A stretch of DNA of 64,000 bases from Trichoplax sp. H2 (Eukaryota; Placozoa; Uniplacotomia; Trichoplacea), in assembly GCA_003344405.1 (NCBI GenBank), contig NOWV01000029.1:372001-436000 (forward strand). The letters are read 5' to 3'. The notes below the pieces were generated by a model, which was not told where the DNA came from, ran no database searches, and saw only the letters and a program-made list of their open reading frames with translations. The position numbers and the translations under genes are program-made. Numbering within the stretch: position 1 is the stretch's first letter; each line of letters opens with the position of its first letter. Below are positions 14,106-26,440 of the stretch, piece by piece.

Positions 14106-15257
14106 GATTAATTCAAATTAAATTAAAAATAGATAGCTCACATAAATGGACAGTAATTTAGGACATTGATGGAAAGGATTGGACCATTCAAGAGCGAGTT
14201 TCCGCTCATGGATAGATGATCAATAACGCTTGTATAAAATGCTAGGAAATAGGAAAAGTTGACTATTGCCAGAGACACCGCTGTTAACATACTGCATGCA
14301 GTAGATAGTCAGTATAAAAATAAAAAAAATAATAATAATGTCGACACTCGATGAGTTCTGTAGAAGTTGTCTTCTATGTCAACGTAGTCAAGTCATCGAC
14401 ATGGAAAGTCCCAAGCTCCGCTGTGCAAAATAAACTGTCAGCTTGTATCCCTTTCTGACTCACTTATTTTTATGGTATTTTACTACATATCATGCTATTC
14501 AAGAAAAGTAAGAATGACAATTGATTTGCACAGAGATGTTTCATTCAATCAAAGCAGGTCCGATTGCTCGTGTCGACAATTTAAATTGCAGAAATCAGTG
14601 ATTAAAGTAAAACATGGGCTCTGTTCTCTAGTAATGCATCAATATATCTCATACTAATGCACACTGTGGATGGGAAAATCAAGGACGACAGTTTATTTTT
14701 GCACAGGGATATTTCATCGGATAAAGCAGGTCTGATTGCTGGTACTGATGGTTGTAGAGTGCTGTAGAAATCATCTTATCCAGCCAGCCATTTTTTACTC
14801 ACTCGTTTAGTGGTTGCCTACTGTGTGCACTGTATACCATGCAAGGTTAATGAAAAGATCAAGGATGTAAGTAGTATATTTGCACAGCAAAGCAGGTCTG
14901 ATTGCTGGTACTGATGATTGTAGAGTGCTGTAGAAATCATCTTATCCAGCCAGCCATTTTTTACTCACTCGTTTAGTGGTTGCCTACTGTGTGTTCTTTA
15001 TACCATGCAAGGTTAATGAAAAGATCAAGGATGTAAGTAGTATATTTACACAGCAAAGCAGGTCTGATTGCTTTAGTGGTTGCCTACTGTGTGCACTGTA
15101 TACCATGCAAGGTTAATAATGAAAAGATCAAGGATGTAAGTAGTACATTTGCACAGCTGCGATGTCTCATTGGGCAAGGCAGGTCCATGCTGAATTGCTG
15201 ATCCTTTTTATGGTGGCAAAGTCCTCGTTCAAGTCGATACTATAGCCACTGTAGTGC
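14106..15257. repeat. Left copy of gap-flanking duplication with about 166-bp tandem repeats
   Basis: Near-identical to 15278-16777 and ending exactly at the N gap. Its second half has a tandem unit beginning AGCAGGTCTGATTGCT, at about 14725, 14891 and 15057 (the third partial). Each full unit carries CCAGCCAGCC, a TTTAGTGGTTGCCTACTGTG block and CAAGGATGTAAGTAGTA. The right copy has about two more units. No gene is supported. Confidence 0.9.
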
Positions 15258-15277
15258 NNNNNNNNNNNNNNNNNNNN
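15258..15277. other. Assembly gap (20 N)
   Basis: Twenty unknown bases between two near-identical flanks. The left flank ends with the same bases that end the right copy at 16777. The right flank begins with the same bases that start the left copy at 14106. Confidence 0.98.
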
Positions 15278-16777
15278 GATTAATTCAAATTAAATTAAAA
15301 ATAGATAGCTCTCATAAATGGACAGTAATTTAGGACATTGATGGAAAGGATTGGACCATTCAAGAGCGAGTTTCCGCTCATGGATAGGTGATCAATAACG
15401 CTTGTATAAAATGCTAGGAAATAGGAAAAGTCGTCTATTGCGAGAGACATCGCTGTTAACATGCTATATGCAGTAGATAGTCAGTATAAAAATAAAAAAA
15501 AATAATAATAATGTCGACACTCGATGAGTTCTGTAGAAGTTGTCTTCTATGTCAACGTAGTCGAGTCACCGACATGGAAAGTCCCAAGCTCCGCTGTGCA
15601 AAATAAACTGTCAGTTTGTATCCCTTTCTGACTCACTTGTTTTTATGGTACTGTATTTTACTGCATATCATGCTATTCAAGAAAAGTAAAAATGACAATT
15701 GATTTGCACAGAGAGGTTTCATTCAATCAAAGCAGGTCCGATTGCTCGTGTCGACAATTTAAATTGCAGAAATCAGTGATTAAAGTAAAATATGGCCTCT
15801 GTTCTCTAGTAATCCATCAATATATCTCATACTAATGCACACTGTGGATGGGAAAATCAAGGACGACAGTTTATTTTTGCACAGGGATATTTCATCGGAT
15901 AAAGCAGGTCTGATTGCTGGTACTGATGGTTGTAGAGTGCTGTAGAAACTATCTTATCCAGCCAGCCAGCCATTTTTTACTCACTCGTTTAGTGGTTGCC
16001 TACTGTGTGCACTGTATACCATGCAAGGTTCATGGAAAGATCAAGGATGCAAGTAGTATATTTGCATAGCAAAGCAGGTCTGATTGCTGGTACTGATGGT
16101 TATAGAGTGCTGCAGAAATTATCTTATCCAGCCAGCCAGCCATTTTTTACTCACTCGTTTAGTGGTTGCCTACTGTGTGCACTGTATGCCATGCAAGGTT
16201 CATGAAAAGATCAAGGATGTAAGTAGTACATTTGCACAGCAAAGCAGGTCTGATTGCTGGTACTGATGATTGTAGAGTGCTGTAGAAACTATCTTATCTA
16301 GCCAGCCATTTTACTCACTCGTTTAGTGGTTGCCTACTGTGTGCACTGTATGCCATGCAAAGTTCATGAAAAGATCAAGGATGTAAGTAGTACATTTGCA
16401 CAGCAAAGCAGGTCTGATTGCTGGTACTGATGGTTGTAAAGTGCTGTAGAAATTATCTTATCCAGCCAGCCAGCCATTTTTTACTCACTCGTTTAGTGGT
16501 TGCCTACTGTGTGCACTGTATGCCATGCAAGGTTCATGAAAAGATCAAGGATGTAAGTAGTACATTTGCACAGCAAAGCATTTCTCACTCGTTTAGTGGT
16601 TGCCTACTGTGTGCACTGTATACCATGCAAGGTTAATAATGAAAAGATCAAGGATGTAAGTAGTACATTTGCACAGCTGCGATGTCTCATTGGGCAAGGC
16701 AGGTCCATGCTGAATTGCTGATCCTTTTCATGGTGGCAAAGTTCTCGTTCAAGTCGATACTATAGCCACTGTAGTGC
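15278..16777. repeat. Right copy of gap-flanking duplication with 164-170-bp tandem repeats
   Basis: Second copy of the 14106-15257 block, about 348 bp longer because it holds more tandem units, anchored at about 15903, 16073, 16243, 16407 and 16577 (the last partial). Plus-strand open frames at 15996-16636 are the repeat read through and share the same peptide; they are not genes. Confidence 0.9.
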
Positions 16778-17695
16778 AAACACAGTCCGTAACTACTGAT
16801 CCATTTGGATTTATCCGAGCCTTGTAGCAAACACTGTAGAGTACAGATGAATTTTACGTTGAAAATTTCTCCAATTCTCTACGATTGTTGAGGAAATAAT
16901 CCAAAATTAGACTAAGGATCCAGCTGGAAAATATTTTTGTCGGATCGGAAGTGGGTCTGCAACCAACTGTACAGTCTTCTACCCTACTGCCCGATACAGT
17001 AGCCATGAGCCTATACGAACACACAATGATGATCGACTCGATGCCCACACGCTACTCAAATAAGTAGGAGATCATCACTACGCAGACTCTATTCTTTTTC
17101 AAGAAATCGGCGGTTATCCAGCTATGGCGGGGCTAGTAGCAACCGAGAAATGGATACGTCAGCGCATCCAGTTAAAGCATGATAATCTAGGTAAAATCCA
17201 ATTCATTGATTATTACTTACTTTTATGCAAGGTTATCCACCTTTTATAACAGCTGTAGGATGATGAGTAGGCCACTAGGTTGGCTGTTAACGATGCTACT
17301 TTCGCTATGATAAGATTGGACTTGGGATATTTATTTATAGTGATGTTGTCTATTTTGATTAGCCAGCAGGCCTTGAATCGATTAAAGTATACTCTAGTTG
17401 ATGTTATGATAGTGGAAAGAGAATAAATTGTAATGGTTCTAGCTCAACTTGTTAATTCGTATGATCGATTCAAGAAAATAGTACAGTAATAGCAGCTGGT
17501 GTAGATAGAAAATTGAATTTAAATGGACACAATGAGTACTCTATCGAGGGCGTCGTCAACCGTCCCTTATTGATCAGACGCTTTATTTCTCTCTTGATTC
17601 TGCACTAGTACTAGGACGACGAATAGTAAGCAAGTGATTTTTCTCCAGTAGTCCACAACTTGGATATATGTTGATAGATAGACAATCGACTACTG
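16778..17695. other. Unique spacer, no gene recognised
   Basis: Non-repetitive sequence between two repeat blocks. A 64-codon minus-strand open frame at 16854-17048 has no recognisable features. Confidence 0.4.
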
Positions 17696-18006
17696 CCATT
17701 ATTACTATATATACAAGTTATCTTTATTATGCGAACTTTACTAATATAGTCACTAATCATTGCTAAATGAAGTCAAGACACTTGATTAGTTGAACTTAGT
17801 CATAGCAACTTGAAATCTTTATTCCACATAGCAATCATCTCAGTAGATATATCAACGCACTATCCGCTAACTTATTGACAGTAATTGGAGGTCTTTTCAA
17901 AATAGCAATCATCTCAATTTGATATGTCAAGACACTGGGTTAGATTAACTTATTTACGGTCATGCAAAGTCTTTTCTAAGATGACGATCATTTCAGTAGA
18001 TATATC
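17696..18006. repeat. Left copy of second gap-flanking duplication, 75-80-bp degenerate units
   Basis: Ends at the N gap and is nearly identical to 18027-18387. Inside, a degenerate unit of about 75-80 bp recurs, anchored by ATCATCTCAGTAGATATATC and variants at about 17834, 17907 and 17985. Confidence 0.88.
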
Positions 18007-18026
18007 NNNNNNNNNNNNNNNNNNNN
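18007..18026. other. Assembly gap (20 N)
   Basis: Twenty N between duplicated flanks, in the same arrangement as the gap at 15258. Confidence 0.98.
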
Positions 18027-18620
18027 CCATTATTACTATATATACAAGTTATCTTTATTATGCGAACTTTACTAATATAGTCACTAATCATTGCTAAATG
18101 AAGTCAAGACACTTGATTAGTTGAACTTAGTCATAGCAACTTGAAATCTTCATTCCACATAGCAATCATCTCAGTAGATATATCAACAGTAATCGAATGT
18201 CTTTCATGATAGTAATTATCTCAGTAGATATATCAACGCACTATCCGCTAACTTATTGACAGTAATTGGAGGTCTTTTCAAAATAGCAATCATCTCAATT
18301 TGATATGTCAAGACACTGGGTTAGATTAACTTATTTACGGTCATGCAAAGTCTTTTCTAAGATGACGATCATTTCAGTAGATATATCAAGACACTGTCCA
18401 TCAACTTATCTACAATAGTTTAAGGCCTTTCCAAGATAGCAATTATCACAGCAGACTTAATAAGACACTAAATTCCATTAACTACTGATAGACCCGTATA
18501 GTAGTTTGAGGTCTTTTTCAAGAGAGTGATCATCTCAGTTTTGATAGATCAACATACTGGATTAGATTAGATTAACTTATTTACAGTAATTTGAGATAGC
18601 GTTCATCTCAGTAGACATGG
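18027..18620. repeat. Right copy of second gap-flanking duplication and rest of the array
   Basis: 18027-18387 repeats 17696-18006 with about 50 bp extra, namely one additional partial unit beginning AACAGTAATCGAATGTC. The degenerate units continue to about 18620. Confidence 0.85.
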
Positions 18621-19570
18621 CAAATACAGTATACCAAATGATGATGCATGCAATCCATTAAATTACCACAGATTAACCAAGTAATTACGCGTAGAACATT
18701 TAATATTGGATGATCGAGGAAAAATAGTTTGCTGCTGTATTAAAATAAAATGATTCTGTATAATATTCTAGATTTGCTAATATACAGTATTATTACAACA
18801 GTTGTCATAGCATGCTTGTGTAGACGAGGTAAAAATATTTAACCTTGGTTGAACAGGGAAACAACAAGTTCCTACTGCATTTGAAACATTAGACGCATCA
18901 TCATGTAACTATGATATCTAGAAACTAAATTTTTATAGCCCGTACGTACGGTGTACTACGACGAGAGCTCATAAAACGATTAAACAATCAATCTTTTCAA
19001 AATTTGAATGTCTTAATCAACATTACCAAGAGGATAGCTATTAATAGTATCGAAATAGGAAAGAAGCATCCTGTATTCATAATAAGCCTTTACGGTAGCA
19101 TGATATTATTCAAAGTGCTTCGCAAGACTTGACCACCACGGTAACAACAGGAACGGTAACATGGAGTTTGCAAGAAAATCACGTTAGCAAGACAAAATGA
19201 AATGATATTGTACATATACAATAATAGTCAAGAAATAGACAATATTTTCGACGTAGTACTATGCTATTAAAGGGAGCCAAAACTTGCAAATACGTAATTT
19301 CTCAAAATTAGGTATCTACTCAATTCCAGATAAAATTTTAAAAACTTAACAGGCACTTTTAAGTCGAAATGGAAGATTGTTTTCATTTCATGATCGTTGG
19401 AATTATACACCCAATAACGCGCCATATTTTAGAAAATTTTTCTCACTTTCTTGCTATACGTATTCTAGTACCTGCATTTTACATTTTGTTATAGTAATGC
19501 AAGTTGAAAGTGTGTATCTTTGGTAGCTACACTATATCGAATAAGAATAATAATTTCTATTATTATATAG
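18621..19570. other. 5' flank or first intron of the CEP72-like gene
   Basis: The first recognised exon of the next gene opens in phase 1 behind an acceptor at 19570, so an upstream coding exon ending one base into a codon should exist. I found no convincing candidate here. It may be very short, or lie in or beyond the repeat block. Confidence 0.4.
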
Positions 19571-22500
19571 ACGATGTACGTTCTTTATCATTACCCGGCG
19601 CATATCAAGAGAAGATCATAAAACTTGGCTCAGGTCTCGTTGGTTTTGTGCGTGTAAAACATGTCGACTTGTCACGCAATGCACTTACTTCGCTTGATGT
19701 AAGTTATTTACTTTCCTTTCACCGTACCTCAAGTTACCGAAATGATGCTATCTCATATTTCTATCAGTTAATATGATAGCATATTTAAGTCATAGCTATC
19801 CATCAATCATTGTTTTACAACTTTTCTATCTTTATTTATAGGGATTAGAAAATCTCAAGTTATTGGAGAAGTTAAACTTGTATCCTAAATAAATTGATTC
19901 GACATTGAAGTTATTTGCTCGTAATTACATATATATACCGTATGAAAATATAAAAGTAGTACCGTTAAAATAGCTCTACGAATGGAGAGATATACTCGTA
20001 AATACTGATGATATCGAATCTATAGATCTTGTTTTCCTTAATTAATCGATCTAAATCGTAGATATTATAATCGTATAGCTTCGCTGGATGAACTATATAA
20101 ACTTAGGCATAATACAAACTTAAAGGTAGGTAATTTGCAGTACCGAGTGTATTCTTTGCTACAATCCTCAACTGAATAGTAAATAGGTTAATGTTATACG
20201 TAATCGCTAACATAGTGCTTATTGTATTAACATACCAAAAATTTATGTCATCAGAATTATATAGTGTACGCACAGAATCATGGAAATACAAAAAAGTCGT
20301 AACAACAATAATTTTTATTTTACCTTAGGAACTTGACTTGAGATTAAATCCTGTCACTAAGAACGAATCCGATTATAGGCTATTTGTAGTTCATATGCTA
20401 CCTAGTTTAAGACGACTTGGTAATTAAAATTTATACCCATATTTTTGCATATTTCACCAAAATCGTTGACCTGCTACAGTAATAAACCTTTTCTATTCCA
20501 CCATAATGATTAATTTTATTTTAATAGACGATCGTAGCGTCAGAGATAGTGAACGAAGGGCAGCTTTAACCCTCTTTTCTACGGATGCTGTAAGATTCTT
20601 CTAATAGCTAATGTTATTTAAGTTGTTGATATATAATCGTCCGTATATAATAAACCTGTAATGATACTATTTACTGTTAATATATCTTAGTATAGAATGA
20701 TTGAAATCCTTTTTATTATATTTACTTCCATTTCACATATGCTCGAAGGCAACCGTAATGTCACAAAAGCCAAATGTACAAATTGCTAAATCTTCCCCCG
20801 AAAAGTAATCCTATTATCCTGCCTTTAATGAAATATACAGTAGCATATATTTTGTACGATAAAAGACACATACATAAGAACTTAATTATATTTTAATACA
20901 CCTATACATGTATAGATCTTCCGTTCCAAGAGTTAATATGGTTAAATCCCTAGCCAGGCCTCCACGTAAGTGAATATCGACAATACTACCAATTATGAAT
21001 TATTAGAAGCTATACGATGCGAATTTGTAATATAATGGCATTCTACTAATTCCATGTTAGAAGTATATTAATTCACTAACATTTAAATTGTCATTAAAAT
21101 GGCTCGTTTAGTAATGGTGCAAGACAACGATGATGAATTATTAGATTTGGTAGCGCGTACTGGTGGTGATCTAGGTCAAAAAAGAGAAATGACTGGGTCA
21201 ACGGCAAGAAAACCCGTTGCCGATAGTTACACAAAAGAAGAACTAAAAGGTAAAAGTTTCCTTATGCTGATTTTTACGTAATATTGTTAATAGTAAATAT
21301 AAAATAATATTAAGTATTGAAATTATTGCTACTAATTTTTTTACCTTTAAACAGTTCTAAATCAAGATGATGATCAACAGAGGCATTTTAAGCTAAAAAG
21401 GATAGATGATTCACCATCGAGATATGGCAGCACTAATAATAAATTAGATACGTCATTGGCAGCATCAAAATCCGTTACTTCCCCAGGTAGGAATACAACA
21501 TTTTGTTCCTGATAAATTTGATTAAATCTAATAACTTAGACAAGCAGGACTGATAATCTTTAACAATACCCTTTTTATTCCTTTTAAAATATAGAAAAAA
21601 CTAGTAGGATACATGGCCGCAGCAGGGTACAATTTGCTGATGAAAACATTAGTGCAGTTGTATCCCCAAATAGAGGTCGTCATTTCGATTCAGAAATTAA
21701 CAAAACTGATGACCCTAATTTAAAATTTCAAGATCAAAGGCAAGCCTATACGAAATATATTTCAAAAGCTAATTTTACTCCCGCTCCGCCAGAGGTGCAA
21801 GATAAAGATGCTGAGAAAACGAATTCGCGAATAACAAGCAAAGATCGAATTCGCTATGACGATACGTTGACGACAGTGACTTCTCCTAGTGTAGGCGGTG
21901 ACACTACTCAAGTTAGCATAATTTTCAATCGTTTATTCTGTAATGTCGCATCAATTAATCGGTCATTATGTAATAATATAAACGTGTTAAGATGACATTG
22001 AAACATTTGGCTATGTTACAACAGTGCTTTATAGCATGCTACATTGGCGTTCATCTAGGGCTTTTATTAAAGTGCTATACTCCCATATTTTGTATGATTA
22101 CGCATAATTTGGATTATGATATACAGTACTATGAAATTGACATTAATAGTACACATAGTATTAAAAATGTTGATGACAAAAATACCATTTTACTGATTAC
22201 TCATAATATCCTAACCCTAACATTATCAGGGACTATTCGGAAGAAGAGAAAGGGACGGGACACGGCCGAAAACTGCAAAAAAATGAAAAGGCCAACGATC
22301 GTGTCTTGTCCCTTTCTCTTCTTTCGAGTAGTCCCCGATATCTTACGTGTACGTAGCAAACGTAACGGTCCATGTATATGTTGTATAGATCGCTAAGGTC
22401 ATTTTACTTCATCCACAGGTATCACAACCCGATAAATCAACCCTCGAGAATTATGTAGCATTACCGAAAGTGGCTGTTGAAGAAATGCTTAATCTCGTAG

Positions 22501-24076
22501 ACAGGTTAATTATTATATCGAAAGAATAAGTAATTAAATTTTTATATACCTATACAAACTTATCTGTTGCCTAATTCGTGATAATAGATATTGGAATGGT
22601 TCAAAATCGCTCCATCGCAATAACAAATTTCAAGGTATTGCAAAACAGAGAATTTCTAAATTCCTGAAAACTACTCTTACTGTAACAGTTATCACAATAA
22701 TAAATTGTGCTTAGAACAGGGATAACTCATGTGATGTAAATTTATTTGTCTTAGTTATACAATATGATAAGATCGTTTGATAAATGCGGATATTATAATT
22801 ACGTAAAGGGTCAAAAATAGGAATGCTATAATGCAAGAAACAATACAGTACTAGGATATCTACCTTAATAAATAAACAAAACACTAAACTGAATGAGGGG
22901 GAAGCAAAAAGTAATTTATAAGTAAAATTTGGTCTATTTGGATGCTCTAAATGTAAATAAATTATCTTCGATATAGAACACAAAGTTTCGTTGTGTAGTC
23001 AATCACATAATTTCTAATACTTATTAGTATGCCAAGCTTATTAACAAACATATTTAGATAATTTAATTGTAGCAGCTGTACTTACAACAAGCTAAGAAAT
23101 ATATACTCGTAAATTATTATTTACGTCAATCCAATGAATTTCATGTATATCAATTTTTAGGCCATCTTGAAGCCATGCTTTCAAAGTATATTAAAACTCC
23201 AGCAGCAGTATTAGAGGAAAATGAGCAATTAAAAGCCAAACTTCACGATTGTATTGATGAGTTATCATCAATAAGAACTAATTACCAAGACAAAGCTAAC
23301 GAAATTGAATCCTACAGAAATCGCTTGCAACAACAAGATGAAATTAAGCTAGTGCTCGAGAAGGCTAACAAGGATCTAGTAAGAATGTAGATGTAGACCT
23401 ATCAGTGGATCTATCAATGACATAAATTATAAAATTTTTTAAATTTATAGTTTATAGTAACTAATAAAAAAACTTCTTTTTGCAGGATCTACTACGGTCT
23501 CGGTATGAAAAAATAAAAGAAGAGAACGCTTCATTGAAAAGTCAAGTTGGTTCTGTTGAATCTATACAACAACTAGAGATGAAATATCAATCACGTTTAG
23601 GTAATAAATGAAGATTTTGCAATTTTTGCTTATCATATCCATTGACTAGCCTGTTAAATCTTAATTCCATGATCATGATATGACAGCTACACCTTTTTGT
23701 TTATGATATTACAAGATGAATTCGTGAAAGAGAACCGTACTCTTAAACAAGAATTAGAATCATTAAAAAGTGAATCCTCGCAGGTTCATGCCGTTAATAC
23801 CAAGATTCAAGCACTAACTGGCATGTTACAGGAAAGTCATGGGTAAGTAAATTAATCACCGTACCTGTTGAATCGTTACTTTCGATGTTTAATTGATTGC
23901 AAATTTTTATTCCTCACTCAACTTTGTACTTTTGTAGAGCATTAGTCGCAACAAATCGCCATCTGTTGGAGCAGTTAGAAGAGACAAAAGAGAGACATCA
24001 AACTGAAGTTGAACAGCTCCATTGGAGTTACAATCAATTAAAGAAGACATTGTCATTATCTGACTTGAGTTCATAA
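19571..24076 (+). CDS. CEP72: CEP72/LRRC36-family leucine-rich-repeat coiled-coil protein (5' end missing)
   Basis: Sixteen exons: 19571-19698, 19842-19879, 20062-20125, 20329-20419, 20528-20589, 20749-20804, 20916-20965, 21112-21249, 21355-21486, 21595-21911, 22419-22504, 22588-22634, 23161-23378, 23486-23600, 23716-23842, 23938-24076. All phases close, giving about 602 residues. Order of parts: N-terminal LRRs (HVDLSRNALTSLD, then LNLYYNRIASL), an LRR cap with DYRLFVVHMLP and DDRSVRDSERRAAL, a low-complexity middle, LVDRYWNGSKSLH, then coiled coil ending HWSYNQLKKTL. This order and the motifs match human CEP72, a centriolar-satellite and centrosome protein that helps recruit gamma-tubulin-complex factors, and its relative LRRC36. 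The assignment between the two is not certain. Exon 20749-20804 is supported mainly by phase. The intron at 19880-20061 looks U12-type. The N-terminal exon was not found. Confidence 0.88.
19880..20061 (+). other. Probable U12-type (minor spliceosome) intron
   Basis: The donor reads GTATCCTAAA, matching the U12 consensus RTATCCTTT over its first seven bases. TTCCTTAAT at 20034-20042 is a full match to the U12 branch site TTCCTTRAY. The acceptor AG is at 20060-20061, about 20 nt past the branch adenosine, at the long end of the usual range. The intron interrupts a leucine codon (phase 2) in the conserved LNLYYN stretch, so its borders are well fixed by the protein. Confidence 0.75.
22229..22335. 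repeat. Imperfect inverted repeat (hairpin) in a CEP72-like intron
   Basis: Arms at 22229-22264 and 22300-22335 pair at about 32 of 36 positions: GGGACTATTCGGAAGAAGAG on the left faces the complement of CTTTCGAGTAGTCCC on the right. The loop is A-rich. It is G+C-richer than its surroundings, as in a MITE-like insertion or a remnant. A 134-codon open frame at 21992-22396 runs through it and is not part of the spliced gene. Confidence 0.8.
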
Positions 24077-24397
24077 CAGTTGACGTTGCAGATATTCCTC
24101 ATGTATGGGGTTACTGACTATGCGCACTTTTTTAGTATGCTAGTCATTATTATTTGTTATCGATAGATCGACAGCGTTAAAAGACATGCAGGAATGAAAG
24201 AAAAAGTCGCAGTTTATAACTTAGCCAATTCTTAATGCTCATAGTATCTTATAAAATTTGACATCATAATATTGAATCGATGACTTTCAGTAGCTACACT
24301 ATATTTTTACTTATTTATACGGCATCTTAACTACGCTACGAAATAGTATAAAATTTTATAAAATGGCATAGTTGCCTTATTTGTACAGGTTAGTTTT

Positions 24398-24668
24398 CAA
24401 AACGGTATAGCAAGAACGATGCGATATCATTTTTATTTTATACGACAGCAGCTGATACTGTTGATTAGAACGCCATTAATAATGCTTGCTTATTGTTAGA
24501 AATGTGAGCATAATTAATATTGTACATTAATTCTTTAAAACGATATAGCAAGGACAATCCTACATCATTTTATTTTATACAATAACAGCTGATGCCGTTA
24601 ATTAGAAAGTCTTTAATGTCTGTTTATTCTTAGAAATATAGACATAACTAATATTGTACATTACTTAC
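24398..24668. repeat. Diverged tandem duplication, about 139-bp unit
   Basis: Two copies start with AACGGTATAGCAAG at about 24400 and AACGATATAGCAAG at about 24539. Both pass through a block like CAGCTGAT.C.GTT.ATTAGAA and end at ATATTGTACATTA.TT. Confidence 0.75.
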
Positions 24669-26104
24669 GAATATTTAAACATTTAAATCATGTAATAGAT
24701 TATTTATATATATTTAAAATATCGTAAATCTAACTAACCTAAATGTCCTTGAACAAACATTTTCGATCGTCTGGCTACATTCTTCTCTGGATATGTATAG
24801 TTTACTTGGATAACTTTTCTTTTGGTTGTATTCATATATTACTGAATACATTTTTGTACATACCGTTTAGACGAGTATAATGTATACTGTATATGTGTGA
24901 TGGAAATATTTTTACTTCGTATTTGATATTGGTTGCTTATTCAAATTGCTAACATAATGCGGTCAAACAGGATTTTCTTGCTTGCATGTTATAACGTACT
25001 AAAATTATGCGCTTATCATTTAAACTCGTAAAAGTTCTCTAATTTTGTTTAATTATATAACATTTGGTGCTATTCCATTAGATATGATAACACGTATGAT
25101 ATTCTGTGGTAGATGTTTAGTAAGACTGATATTTTTAACGTTATCTATCCAAACTAGAAGAGCTACCCCTCTTATAATTAAGTAAAATATCTTTTTTGCA
25201 AGTACTGTAACATCGAATATAGACATACGAATGGTATCTCGTATGAGGTATACTTAGTCTATTATCATGATTGTAATAATTGCTAGCAAAACTGACAGCT
25301 GATTTTTTAGATTGTTTATCAGATATTGGTCTTAATCACATTAACATTATGCATTGGTAGAATATGAGTCTATGTGATTAATTCCCAATGATAAAGCTTT
25401 TCTGACTTCTTGTGCATCATTGGTTGCTTATTTTGTGGGCGCCGTCTATTCAATAGACTTTTTAACGTATCATGGCCTTTTTACCGGGATTTTCTCTGTC
25501 CGTTTACTGCGTAATTATTCCCATAATTTTGCTTTTAATTTCTTATGCATCTCGGTTGTCGCAAGGATATCACAGTATTGTTGATAACGTCTTCAATTTT
25601 TCATTTTATGTCCACTACAACTGTATGAATACATTTGAAAGTATTTAATTTCTACATGCTGTAGATGGTAAAATAATCAACTCTGTATTCATATATATTA
25701 ATACAGAGTCTTCTATAGTAAGAATTGCTTAGCCGCAATAACATTTTTAACAACATACTAGATTTTTTACAGATAATCTTTTTTATCGCTTTCCTATTGA
25801 TATTGCCAAGCTTAATATCTTGGTAGTGCTTCCATTTTTAATACCTGATTCATTACAGTACAAATCTGTAGAACCTTTACTTAGCTTGCTATCTAGCGTT
25901 ACTGTAATATTGAATTAAATGCTAATGATAATTTTTAATTGATTAGTTTTAGCTCAATTTTTAATACTTAACGCACTATCACGATCGTATTATTATTATT
26001 ACAATTTTAAATTAATAAATTTGGTTCGTAATTCCATTTATTATGCGTGTAATCAAGGTATGATGGATCAAACATGATCCCGGTTAAACTGCCTAGGATA
26101 TTTA

Positions 26105-26440
26105 TTAGCATTTTATCTTGTTATACAGTAGCTGAATGATACAGAAAAAATACTGAAAATCGCTTTCCTTGAGATCCACTTATATTTCGAATATTCATGC
26201 TATCGTCATGCCGATCGATGATCTGATTATTGGCATTTTAACTTGTTATAGCTGGATGAATACAGAAAGTATCCACTTGTACTCCGAATACTCATGCTAT
26301 CCTTATACAACCCTAAAATTTCGATCGATGATCAGATATTTTATCTTGTTATAGCTGGATAGATATAGAAAGAATACAGAAAAAATTTCTCCTTGAAATC
26401 TATGTATACTTCGAATGCATATACTGTTCTTATACTATAC
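26105..26440. repeat. Degenerate tandem repeat, about 105-125-bp unit, 3 copies
   Basis: Copies begin near 26112, 26236 and 26340 with a TTTTA(T/A)CTTGTTATA motif followed by GCTGGAT/GCTGAAT and an ATACAGAAA block. CGATCGATGATC separates the copies. Confidence 0.7.

Noticed and set aside
15996-16636. Plus-strand open frames sharing a LVVAYCVHCMPCKV-like peptide
   Set aside because: They are translations of the 164-170-bp tandem repeat in an unstable, probably mis-assembled block. The repeated peptide comes from repeated DNA, not a repeat protein with other support.
14725-16777. Possible CRISPR-like or other spaced repeat array
   Set aside because: Units are contiguous 164-170-bp tandem repeats without unique spacers, in a eukaryotic genome.
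21992-22396. 134-codon plus-strand open frame
   Set aside because: It lies wholly within a CEP72-like intron and runs through the inverted repeat. It has no family match, and the flanking exons splice over it in phase.
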